From the NCBI RefSeq assembly GCF_047495875.1, contig NC_092497.1, positions 29,455,889 to 29,519,888 of the forward strand: 64,000 bases of DNA, in the 5' to 3' direction. The notes beneath the pieces were generated by a model, which was given only the letters and a program-made list of their open reading frames with translations, had not been told where the DNA came from and did not search any database. The position numbers were made by a program, and so were the translations under genes. The DNA is from Pithys albifrons albifrons. Its lineage: Eukaryota; Chordata; Aves; Passeriformes; Thamnophilidae. Every line of letters begins with the position of its first letter. Positions within the stretch are counted from its first letter, which is position 1. Of the stretch, positions 38,401 through 44,874 are shown one piece after another.

Positions 38401-40430
38401 ACTCAGAAGTGATAACCAGGAGAGATAGATCCCATTACACTCTGCTGCCTAACTGCAGCTAACATCTTGGGAGAAGTCTGAGAGTTTAACCAATGAGGAT
38501 CATGACTCTTTAATAGCAGCCTCAACAGCATTTGCAGAAGGTACAGAATGTTGAACAGGAAGCAGGGGATCTAAGTTCTGGACAGCACTTGGCTTCTGAA
38601 GGAGATGGAATTTATGCCTCTCACATTGCAGCAAGTTTACTGTTACGTTGCAGCAAATCCCCCATGGAAGTAAATTTTTTCTTAAAACTTCAGAAATATT
38701 TAGGTTGAAAATGACCTCTTGTGTTGATAGACAGTAGAAATAATGGGCTTAGTAAGAAAATATGTTGAAGGGATTCTTAATCTAACTTGAAGACACTTCA
38801 GTGAAGTTCTGGATCTGCTTCTTGTGAAGCTTATGACTTCTTTACTAAATCATCATTATAATAAATAATGAAACCAGTAAATAATAAAACCAGTGCAAGC
38901 AGCTAGATCCCCTCTTTATCCCTTCTCAGCAAACTACCTTAAAAGATTAAATCCAGGCTCCTTAATTATTTTAAAACCTCAGCCATAAAAAAGAAGACAA
39001 AGAAGGAGAACACTCCGTTTTTCATCTGGTTCACATAAACTGATGATTTTTATTTAACAATAAGGAAAGAAGTTTTTAACAGATAAAAATAAGCAGATTT
39101 TAAAATACAATTACTGGCTTACAGGGTAAAAAAGTAAATTGATGAGACAAAGATGCCATAGAATACAAAATGCTACAGAAACTGAAGAAAAAAAAATGAC
39201 ACAAAGTAAGATAAGTATTTTGCTGAATTGAAATAAAAAAAGACCCACAGATAATTGTTCAGAATTAGTCTTTTATTGTAGATGTGTTATAAGAATGTGT
39301 TTAAAAAATTAAATAGTTTAGTTTAGTTGCAAATGCCTTGCAAGGCCTTTCAACTCCTTTAGCGGGTTGAAGGTCTTTCCTTACCTGATGATATAGATTA
39401 CTAGAATTAAATAAATCCAGTAAGTAAAAAATTGCTTTAGTTTTAAGAGCTAAAAGGATATTATGAATTTGTCTTAACATCTCCACCTAGGTATCAAGAA
39501 TATAAAAAAAAATAGAGAAAAGATAGAATGTGTAGATAGATATATAAATATCACTAAGTAATTTTTGAAAAATTTAGAAATAATGCTTTTGACAATGATT
39601 TGTTTCATTCATATTTACAAATACTTATAGCTGAGCAAACAGTCAGTCTCAAGAGAGCGTAAAAGATGTGCTTTGATTATCCAAACCCTACCTGGGCTGT
39701 AGAAGTGCACAATTAACTCCACATGAGATTTAGCAGCGTTTTCCTTGATGGCTTATCTTTCCCAGGGACCTTCTTCCAGGAACTACTTACTGGCCATTCC
39801 CATTTTTGTTCTCTTCATGTTCACAATTACTTAGTGAAATGAAAAGTGGTGTCATTTTTTCTGACTACTGCTGTAAAAGATTTCTGTGCTCAGCACTGAT
39901 TAAATGCATGTGGAAGGTTATAGCTCCTAAAGCAGTGCTACACAACTGGAGGCAATTATTAATTAATTAATTAGTTTGTTTGTTTCTAAAAGCATTTTTT
40001 ATGCCGTAATATGAACCCTGAAGTCTTTGCTTCATATTTATTATGACAATCATCCATATCATGCAAAAATTACACACATACAAACCCGAAAGTTTACATT
40101 ATGTAATGTTTTTGTCTTCCAAGCTAATGGCAGAGTACTTGCCTAATAAATGCATGAGTGATCCCTGTGCGAACCAAAGGGAACATACTCTTTCTGTAAG
40201 GTTTGATTGTTTGGTTGTTTGTTTTTTTAGATTATCTGCATCTTCTAGAGATATCTTCTGGATATACAGCATGGTTTGTAAACTTAAAATTTTTCCTTTT
40301 TTCTTTTTTTGATTGTTGTTTCTATGTAGGATTTACTTTGGCTATCATCTCCCACCTCTTCTGCACCAGATGTGCCATGTTTGCAGCTAAACTTCTTACT
40401 CATATGATGGTTGCTTGTTTGGGAACTCAG
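1..40430 (+). CDS. ADGRV1: ADGRV1 (VLGR1/GPR98), internal part: EAR end, Calx-beta repeats, GPS, TM1 (33 exons, partial at both ends)
   Basis: This is a giant adhesion G protein-coupled receptor. In the known family it forms ankle links between stereocilia and links at the photoreceptor periciliary membrane, with usherin, whirlin and PDZD7; loss causes Usher syndrome 2C in humans. Here 33 exons join in phase into 2349 codons without a stop (reading starts at base 3), roughly 37% of the full protein of about 6300 residues. In order I read the end of the EAR/EPTP region (residues 1-70), about sixteen Calx-beta repeats (to about residue 2025) separated by NDxPxG-like links, a GAIN-like region (about 2025-2250), a GPS with cleavage expected between H-M and S (residues 2286-2288), and TM1 (about 2302-2324). 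The first exons and TM2-TM7 plus the cytoplasmic tail are outside the window. Identification rests on remembered vertebrate ADGRV1 sequence and on the domain order; very secure. All introns are GT-AG. Confidence 0.97.
685..889 (+). CDS. ADGRV1: ADGRV1 exon 2 (second half of a Calx-beta repeat)
   Basis: Residues 72-140. It carries the Calx-beta core GELIFEPGD, the acidic [13 protein letters not shown] segment that in this family contributes calcium ligands, and the closing [12 protein letters not shown] link. Acceptor TTTTTATGGTAG, donor GTAAAA. Phase 2 in, phase 0 out. The next intron (946 bp) shows nothing recognisable. Confidence 0.95.
1836..1982 (+). CDS. ADGRV1: ADGRV1 exon 3 (first half of Calx-beta repeat)
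   Basis: Residues 141-189. It shows the Calx-beta first half: [20 protein letters not shown], then [10 protein letters not shown]. Forty-nine codons, phase 0 on both sides; acceptor TATGTTTTCCAG, donor GTATGG. The last codon ATG directly precedes the donor. Confidence 0.95.
1983..4263 (+). other. Intron 3, with a sense CR1 copy
   Basis: Intron of 2281 bp between exons 3 and 4. Bases 1983-3009 hold no coding signal that I recognise. The rest is mainly a decayed CR1 LINE (separate entry) that ends about 130 bp before the exon 4 acceptor. A short TG-rich run lies at 4138-4165. Confidence 0.8.
3010..4133 (+). mobile_element. CR1 LINE, 5'-truncated, sense, decayed
   Basis: The sequence follows the 3' half of a CR1: GTCCACCTGGAATTGTCCAAGG and TACAGCCTCCCACAG (reverse-transcriptase tail), AGGGACCTGGGGGTCCTG, GGCTACACCTGGAATACTATG, AAGGAAGACCTTATTGCC-like text, and the terminal GAACTTGATGATCTTTGAGG with ATTCTATGATTCTAT. 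It is broken by stops and indels, so it is inert. The 3' end is clear; the 5' limit is approximate. Confidence 0.88.
4264..4519 (+). CDS. ADGRV1: ADGRV1 exon 4 (Calx-beta)
   Basis: Residues 190-275. [19 protein letters not shown] is the Calx-beta strand leading to the acidic site, where the usual DD is reduced to a single D ([11 protein letters not shown]). It ends with [12 protein letters not shown], the link to the next repeat. Acceptor CTCTAACACTCTAG, donor GTAAAT; phase 0 in, phase 1 out. Confidence 0.95.
4520..7084 (+). other. Intron 4, with a sense CR1 copy next to the acceptor
   Basis: Intron of 2565 bp. Bases 4520 to about 6070 show no feature I can name, only AT-rich sequence and a TA-rich run near 4600. 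Bases 6070-7046 are a CR1 (separate entry), and only about 38 bp of T/C-rich sequence separate its end from the exon 5 acceptor. Confidence 0.8.
6070..7046 (+). mobile_element. CR1 LINE, 5'-truncated, sense
   Basis: Reads as the CR1 3' half: TTTAACATCTTCATGAATG, AAGTTTGCTGACAACACTAA, GGGGTCCTGGTGGATGACAA, CAGCCTGGAGAAGAGGAGGC, TTAGGTTGGATATTAGGAAG, GGACACTGGAACAACCTCCC, then TCAATGATCTTGATGATCCC and ATTCTATGATTCTAAA. Better preserved than the copy in intron 3. A 333-codon open frame on the opposite strand here is only its shadow. The 5' limit is approximate. Confidence 0.92.
7085..7293 (+). CDS. ADGRV1: ADGRV1 exon 5 (Calx-beta, first half)
   Basis: Residues 275-344: [20 protein letters not shown], then [16 protein letters not shown], a long version of the GTAxxxxDY segment, and ending VVVTILP just before the acidic site. 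Phase 1 in, phase 0 out; acceptor TTTTTATAG, donor GTGAGT. The next intron (637 bp) shows nothing recognisable. Confidence 0.95.
7931..8104 (+). CDS. ADGRV1: ADGRV1 exon 6 (Calx-beta, second half)
   Basis: Residues 345-402. [17 protein letters not shown] carries the Calx-beta E-x-F strand; it ends with [15 protein letters not shown], the link to the next repeat. Fifty-eight codons, phase 0 on both sides. Acceptor TTTTTTTCAG, donor GTAAGT. Confidence 0.95.
8409..8438. repeat. (TTTA)n microsatellite in intron 6
   Basis: About seven TTTA units followed by a short T run, some 75 bp before the exon 7 acceptor. The 410-bp intron holds nothing else I recognise. Confidence 0.95.
8515..8697 (+). CDS. 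ADGRV1: ADGRV1 exon 7 (Calx-beta, first half)
   Basis: Residues 403-463. It holds [29 protein letters not shown] and GNLTFSEGQ, the N-terminal half of a Calx-beta repeat. Sixty-one codons, phase 0 on both sides. Acceptor GAATTTACAG, donor GTATGC. The next intron (713 bp) shows nothing recognisable. Confidence 0.95.
9411..9590 (+). CDS. ADGRV1: ADGRV1 exon 8 (Calx-beta, second half)
   Basis: Residues 464-523. [17 protein letters not shown] is a full acidic Calx-beta site; GGARLGND is the LG turn; [17 protein letters not shown] is the inter-repeat link. Sixty codons, phase 0 on both sides. Acceptor CTCTCTACAG, donor GTGAGT. The next intron (624 bp) shows nothing recognisable. Confidence 0.95.
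10215..10379 (+). CDS. ADGRV1: ADGRV1 exon 9 (Calx-beta, first half)
   Basis: Residues 524-578: [20 protein letters not shown], then [12 protein letters not shown]. Fifty-five codons, phase 0 on both sides. Acceptor CTTCTCCATCAG, donor GTATTT. The next intron is 1257 bp and shows nothing recognisable. Confidence 0.95.
11637..11754 (+). CDS. ADGRV1: ADGRV1 exon 10 (Calx-beta)
   Basis: Residues 579-618: [29 protein letters not shown]. The acidic site is weakened to a single D (IQDG). Phase 0 in, phase 1 out. Acceptor TTTACATGATGCAG, donor GTAAAC; the next intron is 270 bp. Confidence 0.94.
12025..12148 (+). CDS. ADGRV1: ADGRV1 exon 11 (Calx-beta boundary)
   Basis: Residues 618-659: [20 protein letters not shown] is the inter-repeat link with GDEGASG in place of NDDPxG; then [16 protein letters not shown]. 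Phase 1 in, phase 2 out. Acceptor TGTTCTCTTCATAG, donor GTAGGT. The next intron (1030 bp) shows nothing recognisable. Confidence 0.95.
13179..13317 (+). CDS. ADGRV1: ADGRV1 exon 12 (Calx-beta, first half)
   Basis: Residues 659-705: [17 protein letters not shown], then [18 protein letters not shown]. Phase 2 in, phase 0 out. Acceptor TTCCTACCTACAG, donor GTATAT. The next intron is only 138 bp. Confidence 0.95.
13456..13641 (+). CDS. ADGRV1: ADGRV1 exon 13 (Calx-beta, second half)
   Basis: Residues 706-767: [17 protein letters not shown] is the acidic site, [21 protein letters not shown] the link. A Cys sits inside the acidic site (DDNCPEE), unusual beside its neighbours. Sixty-two codons, phase 0 on both sides. 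Acceptor TTCTCCCTAG, donor GTATTA. Confidence 0.94.
13937..14169 (+). CDS. ADGRV1: ADGRV1 exon 14 (Calx-beta, most of a repeat)
   Basis: Residues 768-845: [30 protein letters not shown] (canonical GTAxxGxDF), then [17 protein letters not shown], a complete three-Asp acidic site. This is one of the most canonical Calx-beta repeats in the window. Phase 0 in, phase 2 out; acceptor CTTTCCCTCAG, donor GTAAAG. The next intron (495 bp) is AT-rich with nothing recognised. Confidence 0.96.
14665..14813 (+). CDS. ADGRV1: ADGRV1 exon 15 (Calx-beta boundary)
   Basis: Residues 845-895: [17 protein letters not shown], then [19 protein letters not shown], the link to the next repeat. Phase 2 in, phase 1 out. 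Acceptor TATGTTCTTGCAAG, donor GTAAGT. Next intron only 92 bp, the shortest in the window. Confidence 0.95.
14906..15107 (+). CDS. ADGRV1: ADGRV1 exon 16 (Calx-beta, first half)
   Basis: Residues 895-962: [20 protein letters not shown] opens the repeat, [14 protein letters not shown] is the GxDY segment, and ISIINDEE starts the acidic site, which the splice junction interrupts. Phase 1 in, phase 2 out. Acceptor TTTTTGTAG, donor GTAATT. The next intron (505 bp) shows nothing recognisable. Confidence 0.95.
15613..15832 (+). CDS. ADGRV1: ADGRV1 exon 17 (Calx-beta boundary)
   Basis: Residues 962-1035: [38 protein letters not shown] (link), then [16 protein letters not shown]. Phase 2 in, phase 0 out. 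The acceptor follows a T-rich tract (15588-15612); donor GTGAGA. The next intron (1065 bp) shows nothing recognisable. Confidence 0.96.
16898..17137 (+). CDS. ADGRV1: ADGRV1 exon 18 (Calx-beta)
   Basis: Residues 1036-1115: [37 protein letters not shown], then [17 protein letters not shown], where the acidic DD is replaced by PHEE. Eighty codons, phase 0 on both sides. Acceptor TCTTATACAG, donor GTAAGT. The next intron (903 bp) shows nothing recognisable. Confidence 0.95.
18041..18190 (+). CDS. ADGRV1: ADGRV1 exon 19 (Calx-beta boundary)
   Basis: Residues 1116-1165: [18 protein letters not shown] is the link (GDPNG form), then [18 protein letters not shown]. Fifty codons, phase 0 on both sides. 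Acceptor TTATTTACAG, donor GTATTG. The next intron (801 bp) shows nothing recognisable. Confidence 0.95.
18992..19465 (+). CDS. ADGRV1: ADGRV1 exon 20 (end of one Calx-beta repeat and start of the next)
   Basis: Residues 1166-1323, 158 codons. [36 protein letters not shown] (complete acidic site), [16 protein letters not shown] (canonical link), then [17 protein letters not shown] and [16 protein letters not shown]. The second repeat lacks the usual GTAxxGxDF. Phase 0 on both sides. Acceptor AACTCATTTCAG, donor GTGCGT. The next intron (725 bp) shows nothing recognisable. Confidence 0.96.
20191..20334 (+). CDS. ADGRV1: ADGRV1 exon 21 (divergent Calx-beta tail)
   Basis: Residues 1324-1371: [19 protein letters not shown], then [15 protein letters not shown]. 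It matches the same divergent stretch remembered from mammalian ADGRV1. The acidic DDxxPE site is absent. Forty-eight codons, phase 0 on both sides. Acceptor TCTCTCTCAAAG, donor GTCAGT. The next intron (1248 bp) has a short (CTGT)n at 21220-21236 and a CA/TA-rich run at 21430-21478. Confidence 0.93.
21220..21236. repeat. (CTGT)n short tandem repeat
   Basis: Four consecutive CTGT units in intron 21 (reads TCTGTCTGTCTGTCTGT). Confidence 0.9.
21430..21478. repeat. CA/TA-rich low-complexity run
   Basis: Mixed ATAC, CACA, ATGTAC and ATAT units in intron 21, about 105 bp before the exon 22 acceptor. Confidence 0.7.
21583..21754 (+). CDS. ADGRV1: ADGRV1 exon 22 (divergent Calx-beta)
   Basis: Residues 1372-1429: [19 protein letters not shown], then [20 protein letters not shown]. 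Phase 0 in, phase 1 out. Acceptor ATGTTTCCACAG, donor GTGAGT. The following 489-bp intron ends in a CR1 3' tail (separate entry). Confidence 0.94.
22146..22232 (+). mobile_element. CR1 3'-tail fragment, sense, abutting the exon 23 acceptor
   Basis: GACTTGATGATCCTTGGGGA, CTCCTTCCAACTCAGGATAT and TTCTGTGATTCT are the classic CR1 3' terminus. The element ends only 11 bases before exon 23, and the remaining bases TCTCCTTTCAG complete the splice acceptor. The upstream 50 bases fit CR1 less well, so the 5' limit is approximate. Confidence 0.88.
22244..22379 (+). CDS. ADGRV1: ADGRV1 exon 23 (divergent Calx-beta)
   Basis: Residues 1429-1474: [20 protein letters not shown], then [20 protein letters not shown]. 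No DDxxPE acidic site; the sequence NKCESF stands in its place. Phase 1 in, phase 2 out. Acceptor TCTCCTTTCAG, donor GTAAGG. The next intron (1572 bp) shows nothing recognisable. Confidence 0.93.
23952..24799 (+). CDS. ADGRV1: ADGRV1 exon 24, largest exon of the window (two Calx-beta repeats)
   Basis: Residues 1474-1757, 848 bp. It opens with [16 protein letters not shown] (link), then [50 protein letters not shown], a second link [53 protein letters not shown] and TVIIAG. It thus holds one whole repeat and nearly all of the next without an intron. In mammalian orthologues, as I remember them, a Ser/Thr-rich linker separates the two repeats; here the link follows directly. Phase 2 in, phase 1 out. 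Acceptor TTCTGTTTCAG, donor GTAATA. Confidence 0.97.
24800..27418 (+). other. Intron 24, with a small sense CR1
   Basis: Intron of 2619 bp. It holds one CR1 3' fragment (25548-25776). In 24800-25547 and 25777-27418 I see no gene, RNA or named repeat. Confidence 0.75.
25548..25776 (+). mobile_element. CR1 3'-end fragment, sense
   Basis: AGAATGGATATAAGGAAACA, GCAGTGGCACAGATTGCCTG, GGGAGGTTGCATGGTGTCTC and CTCCATCCCTAGAATAATTC follow the CR1 3' UTR, ending near GGACTAGAGGGCCC and GGCATTCTG. About 230 bp, diverged. Confidence 0.85.
27419..27536 (+). CDS. ADGRV1: ADGRV1 exon 25 (Calx-beta, first strands)
   Basis: Residues 1757-1796: [20 protein letters not shown] (link and first strand), then [12 protein letters not shown]. 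Phase 1 in, phase 2 out. Acceptor TTTCCTACATAG, donor GTGCTG. The next intron (886 bp) shows nothing recognisable. Confidence 0.94.
28423..28594 (+). CDS. ADGRV1: ADGRV1 exon 26 (Calx-beta)
   Basis: Residues 1796-1853: [20 protein letters not shown], then [18 protein letters not shown]. Two Cys (C-x6-C) in the strand before the acidic site could form a disulfide; the same pair is remembered from mammals. Phase 2 in, phase 0 out. Acceptor TTTTGCTTATAG, donor GTAAGT. Confidence 0.94.
28595..31088 (+). other. Intron 26, no feature recognised
   Basis: Intron of 2494 bp, AT-rich. I see no CR1 tail, microsatellite or coding signal. Confidence 0.65.
31089..31331 (+). CDS. ADGRV1: ADGRV1 exon 27 (Calx-beta boundary)
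   Basis: Residues 1854-1934: [37 protein letters not shown] (link), [17 protein letters not shown]. Eighty-one codons, phase 0 on both sides. Acceptor TTTCACTTACAG, donor GTAAGA. Confidence 0.95.
31332..33290 (+). other. Intron 27, no feature recognised
   Basis: Intron of 1959 bp. I see nothing nameable; a short A-rich, unsupported open frame around 32630-32740 is treated as chance. Confidence 0.65.
33291..33698 (+). CDS. ADGRV1: ADGRV1 exon 28 (last Calx-beta repeat, start of GAIN-like region)
   Basis: Residues 1935-2070, 136 codons. SGxDF-like [31 protein letters not shown] (no acidic DD), [20 protein letters not shown], then [14 protein letters not shown] and AVVHIIDK, helical text that begins the GAIN-like part. 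Phase 0 on both sides. Acceptor TTATTTTAAG, donor GTAAGC. The next intron (939 bp) shows nothing recognisable. Confidence 0.95.
34638..34822 (+). CDS. ADGRV1: ADGRV1 exon 29 (GAIN-like region)
   Basis: Residues 2071-2132: [20 protein letters not shown], then [20 protein letters not shown]. It matches the helical GAIN-A part of this receptor as remembered. Phase 0 in, phase 2 out. Acceptor CTTCTCACTAG, donor GTTAGT. Confidence 0.94.
34823..36372 (+). other. Intron 29, with a GC-rich repeat block
   Basis: Intron of 1550 bp. A GC-rich block at 34935-35655 (separate entry) stands out from AT-rich flanks. In 35656-36372 I see nothing recognisable. Confidence 0.75.
34935..35655 (+). mobile_element. 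Unidentified GC-rich repeat block sharing a core with the SINE-like insertion at 52980-53332
   Basis: About 720 bp, clearly richer in G+C and CpG than its surroundings. The stretch 35226-35346 matches 53155-53272 at about 80% identity by eye, including TCACTGTCCAAGCT, GGTGGGGCCAGTTCTG and GCCTCACCTAAAAA. It also shows an internal near-duplication (GAGAAGGACAACTCCAACTC near 35130 and GAGAAGGATACTCTAACCAA near 35200). No reading frame of note, no CR1 tail. It could be the 5' part of a non-CR1 LINE (an RTE-type element would fit known bird biology) or a larger non-autonomous element. Borders are approximate; the family is not assigned. Confidence 0.6.
36373..36622 (+). CDS. ADGRV1: ADGRV1 exon 30 (GAIN-like region)
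   Basis: Residues 2132-2215: [55 protein letters not shown]. These are characteristic of the ADGRV1 juxtamembrane region. Phase 2 in, phase 0 out. Acceptor CCATTTCAACAG, donor GTTTGA (weak). Next intron 173 bp. Confidence 0.95.
36796..36935 (+). CDS. ADGRV1: ADGRV1 exon 31 (GAIN-like region, start of GPS)
   Basis: Residues 2216-2262: [36 protein letters not shown], then CLLWNQAAE, the first conserved Cys and Trp of the GPS. Phase 0 in, phase 2 out. Acceptor TGTTATTTCAG, donor GTTATT. The next intron (937 bp) shows nothing recognisable. Confidence 0.95.
37873..38033 (+). CDS. ADGRV1: ADGRV1 exon 32 (GPS cleavage site, tethered agonist, start of TM1)
   Basis: Residues 2262-2316. [32 protein letters not shown] is the rest of the GPS: Cys-x-Cys-x-His, with autoproteolysis expected between M (37946-37948) and S (37949-37951). 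The new N-terminus STYAVYA would be the tethered (Stachel) peptide. Then [19 protein letters not shown] starts TM1. Phase 2 in, phase 1 out. Acceptor TTTTTTTGCAG, donor GTCTGT (weak), in-frame stop TGA soon after in the intron. Confidence 0.97.
38034..40329 (+). other. Intron 32, no feature recognised
   Basis: Intron of 2296 bp, strongly AT-rich. A short AATT/ATTA repeat lies at 39955-39975. Nothing else is recognised. Confidence 0.65.
40330..40430 (+). CDS. ADGRV1: ADGRV1 exon 33 (rest of TM1, first intracellular loop, start of TM2)
   Basis: Residues 2316-2349: [19 protein letters not shown] completes TM1, and [14 protein letters not shown] enters TM2. Phase 1 in, phase 0 out. Acceptor TTTCTATGTAG, donor GTAAGA. 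This is the last coding exon I can find; TM2-TM7 must follow beyond the window. Confidence 0.96.
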
Positions 40431-41997
40431 GTAAGAAAAAAGGTTTAAGTCTCAAAATGTAAAGTAAGTACATATTTACTTTCCTTTTCCTGATTTTCTT
40501 AGACATATTTGAACAGACCTCCTGCAGTGTAAATGTTTTTGGAAAATGTAAAGTTTAAAGTTTCAGCATATGATACTTGTGATTAATCCAAAATTCATAT
40601 CCTGAGTTGGGATTTCACTTGATTCGGGATGATAGATCAATGTGAGAAAATAGTCCCCTGTGCTCAATTCTATCTACTGAAGAATTTTGAAAGTGCTGCT
40701 GATGGATTTTGAAAGTGAACTTCAGCTTGGGGGCCACAGGCTTTTCTGTCTGTGAGCTGTTTTTTGTTTAAATACACTGCTTTTGAACTTTTATATTAAA
40801 TTCTGACTTGTGCAGGATAATTCTTGTAAACAAGTTAGCGTGGTGTGCAAATGTAATAATTTAGTTTAATCACAGAGATACTACTTAGAATGGTTCAAAG
40901 TCCTTTTGTTATTCATCCTCAAGCCTTGAAATCAGTGACTCTCATGACATTTTTTCCTTTTGCCATGCAATGATTTTGCAAGTTTGGAACAAAACCTGAA
41001 AGAGGAGTTTCACAGGGTAGCAGCTTAACAGTGAGCTATCTTGGAAGGAAAGTAATAACAGCTTGGCAGCAGCTGTCAAAAAAAGGGAAAGCTGCTTTAG
41101 CGCAGAATGAAAAGAGAGTGGATATTTTTGACGAAAGTGAACTGAAGTAGCTAGCTGGTCTGAACAGCTGAAGGAAAATCTTTATACAATTACTTGTGTT
41201 GTGATATGTTGGCTTATGTTCTCCGTATTGTGAACTACCCTGATTAGGAAACCTAAATTTAACAGAAGACTCCATATAGATGATGTATATAGAGCTATAC
41301 CCACGTACAAGCATTTGGACAGTATACATATGATTAGAAATTTACAATGTCATAAAAAGTTTTGTGGTTTTGCTGACTAATGACTCAGAGGAGCTATTTC
41401 AGACAGTTTTAACAGAAAATTGACTAACTGAAAATTGGCACTTCATGATTCATAGTTTAAATACAAGGAAAACATTGGTATTTTTCATTTTATTTGGTGA
41501 CATCCAGGCAATAGTAGACACTGGATTTGTAATTATTAGATCTCAAGCCACTCTAAAGGATGAAGAAAGCTGGGGTTTCTGTGTATAGTTGCATTTTTAC
41601 CAGAAAAAAAATTGAAACTGGGAAATTTTTCTTGTTAGTTTGACTGGTTTATGCATATGTGAAGTGATGATTATTAGCTAATTAGATAATTAGAAAATTA
41701 GTTTTCCTCTAATATCTGAACTGGGTGTTTATTAGGTTTATAGTTTTGGGTTTTGTTGGTTTTTTTAATTGCTGAGGGTGCAGTAGTTACTCATATCTGT
41801 AGATGGCAGTTAAACCTTTTCAGCACATTGCCTGTCAGCTGCTGTTCCAAGGCTGTGCCTGATTTGTGATTGCTCTCAGTGGTTCATTTCTCAGTCAGTG
41901 GTGGGGAATAGTGATTCACAACATTCAGCCTGTTATTCGAGGTGTGTCTGCAGCTTCCAGAGTTAATGGAGCATTTGCAAACCATTCAAAAATGGGT

Positions 41998-42028
41998 GTT
42001 TCACCAAGTGTTTGGTGTTTGGTGAAAC
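41998..42028. repeat. Perfect 10-bp inverted repeat (hairpin), 11-nt loop
   Basis: Arms GTTTCACCAA and TTGGTGAAAC enclose GTGTTTGGTGT. No known function; not followed by a T run and not attached to a gene. Confidence 0.8.
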
Positions 42029-43130
42029 TCACTGGAAAGACACAAAAGGCTAGATATTTGTAAAACATTTTCATTCCTTTCCAGTATAAGTTCATTCAAC
42101 AATACTATAAATACACAAAGTAAAAAAAAAAAATTGCTAGACTAAGGTTTTCAGTTTTGTAGTAAATTGAGGAAAAGATTTGTGTATTTGAAAAATTAAA
42201 GTATGAAAACATACTTCACAGTGTCTCAGTACAGCCATACTAGTGAATAAAGTTCTTCTTTTCAAAGAACTGTAAACCTGATTACAATCTTAATGGAACT
42301 ATTGTTATGGCTACTGTGCTTTGCCTGAGAATTCCCAGGCAGAATTCATGAACAAGCACTTTATACATGGCTTGTTCTTGTATACTTTGCTTGATACATC
42401 TTGTCCACTTTAAATTTCCGGGGCCATCACTACAGTACGTGCAGAATATTACAAATGACACAAACTTATGCTAAATTCTCTATTTAGATTTTTCCTAAGT
42501 GCACTGCTGAGCTGCTTTTTATATATGTAGAAGATACTTCTCTGGATTATTTGAACATTCCCAAGCTGCTTACAGCGATAGTTGTGTACAAATGGCCTGC
42601 AATTCTTCTGGCCATTGATGCAAAATTAAAGTCTAATGGTGAAATGGAAAAAAAAAAAAGCATATGGGGAACTATGTCATCCTCTTTTTGTTAAACAAAA
42701 TGATTATGTTTTTTAAGCTATCCAGTCCTCAAACTACAGTAGGACTTGGCATCATCATCCATTACTGTAATGTCTGCAATGACTACCAAGATGGCAAGCC
42801 AAGCTGATCCTACCACTGACTTTGACAGAAATGCATGGTGCAGAATTATACTTACTCTATTTACATATTTGAAAACTATGTCTTCTTCAACCTGAGCAAA
42901 AATGCAAACATACATGTCAGTTACGTCTTTCAAGAAGCAATTTTGCAAAAAATCCTAGTTTTAAAAAATTGTTAAACATTTATTTAAAAATTATGAACTG
43001 CGGCCTTGGTAGAGTTGCTGTTCTATTATTTGGACTTACTCAGATTTGGAGAAAGATAGAAAACACAATTCTGCCTAAGATAAATTTTAAAGATATGATG
43101 AAACCTTCAAGAGGTGATTAAGGAGCAGGA

Positions 43131-43170
43131 TATGAATGACTGAGTGAATGAATGAATGAATGAATGCATG
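43131..43170. repeat. (TGAA)n short microsatellite
   Basis: About six TGAA units with two variant units at the start, in intron 33. Confidence 0.9.
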
Positions 43171-44764
43171 CTCAGAGAGCCTGTAGCTCCTGCCATTGTA
43201 TGAAAGTGAATGCTCTGCATTGAGTGAAATGTTACTTCTGCTGTGCTGTTTTGAATCTTGACTCTTCTCTTACAAAATATGGAAATTCTCACCTTCCCCT
43301 ATATATTATCAAGGCCCAGAAGAAACTGGCAACCTGGATGTGGGGGTGGAGCATGCAAAGCATATTTCAAAATGAGGTGTGTAGAGTCATTCTCTGTACC
43401 ATCCACCACAGGGCAGCTCATGCAGATAGGCAGCTTGGGTGACTGCCTCTCTCCTCGCAGCAGAGAGAAGTCCTCATGTTAATTCAGTCCTCCCTTAGGG
43501 TAAGCCTCAACCATTCAGTCAGCTGGTAGGAAGTACTAATTAAAGGACTGTTTCTAAAGAAGCCTGGTACAGAGCTTCAGTAAACTCCAGGCCCATACGA
43601 AATATGAGACTTTTGCAGAATAGGAAACAACAAATAGTTTTATGCATTACTATGAAGTTATAGCCCACTTTCAGAGGCTGAGAAAATTTAAATTGTCTGT
43701 GATGAAAACTAGGCCTGAGATTTTCTTGCTCTTGATTTCCTCACTGTTCGCTGACAGCAGCAAATAATCCTAAATGTCATACCATCAGCCCTTACCCATA
43801 AGGCTTGAGAGGGCACAGAGGAAATAGAAAGAAACTAGACCCAGGCGTCTAAAACTGATGCCCACTCTAGAAATTTGACTCAATGCTAATATTTTTCATC
43901 CTGTTACTCTTCAATGTGAAATGTTTCAATAAGAAGAATTATGAGTTGTAGGTAGCCTTCTTCCACCCTTGATGTCAGTGTTCCTATCTTTGGGATAATA
44001 ATGTCTAAAATTTCTTGTTATGGAAGGAGTCTACAGATGTTACTAAGAGTGGAAAAGATTTCTGCTTCTGGTATAGGAGTATTGAAACTTACAGCTAGCT
44101 GAGACACTTATGAATGTCAGAAAGGAAACTTGGGTCAATAAGAATGTTCATGTGGGTAAGCTGCCTTCACTAGTTCCACATATAATGTCTGTGTGGTCAC
44201 AGTAAATAAATGTTAGTTGTTTTATGCATACTTTTCCAGGAGATGTGATGCACGTTCCCTAGACCTGCTGAAAACATGTTCCAATATAATACAATACATA
44301 GTGACTCTTGGAGTTTCATCTTTGTTACCATTGCAAGTATTAGGACGTAAACCTTTTCTCCCAGTGACATGCCATTAGGTTGCAAACAGAATTATTTAGT
44401 TAGTTATTAGCTGATTTCAGTAGTTCTCACCAAGTCAGAGCACAGTGTGAAGTTCACGCAGTGTCTTTCACTAGCAGTTTCAGTCTAGTCATAAGTAGGA
44501 CTATATGGGAATTGGATTTACATAAAAGACATTTTCAGAATGGAGGAATCTAATGCTTTTATAGCAAAGTAATACAGTGTTATGATCTGTGAGGCTCTGA
44601 GAGCCCATCTCTGTTACATTGTGTTACTAATCATGAGTCTGCAATATCTAAGAACGAGATAGTCAAAGGTAGGACTAATGAGAGATTTGTAGCAGAAGAA
44701 ACTAATTTATATCAAGATTTCAGTGACTTTAGAATCTGTATTGATCATACATATGCACACATTT

Positions 44765-44823
44765 TAAGTAAGTAAGTAAGTAAATAAATAAATAAATAAA
44801 TAGCTAACTAACTTACTAACTAA

Positions 44824-44874
<51 letters not shown>

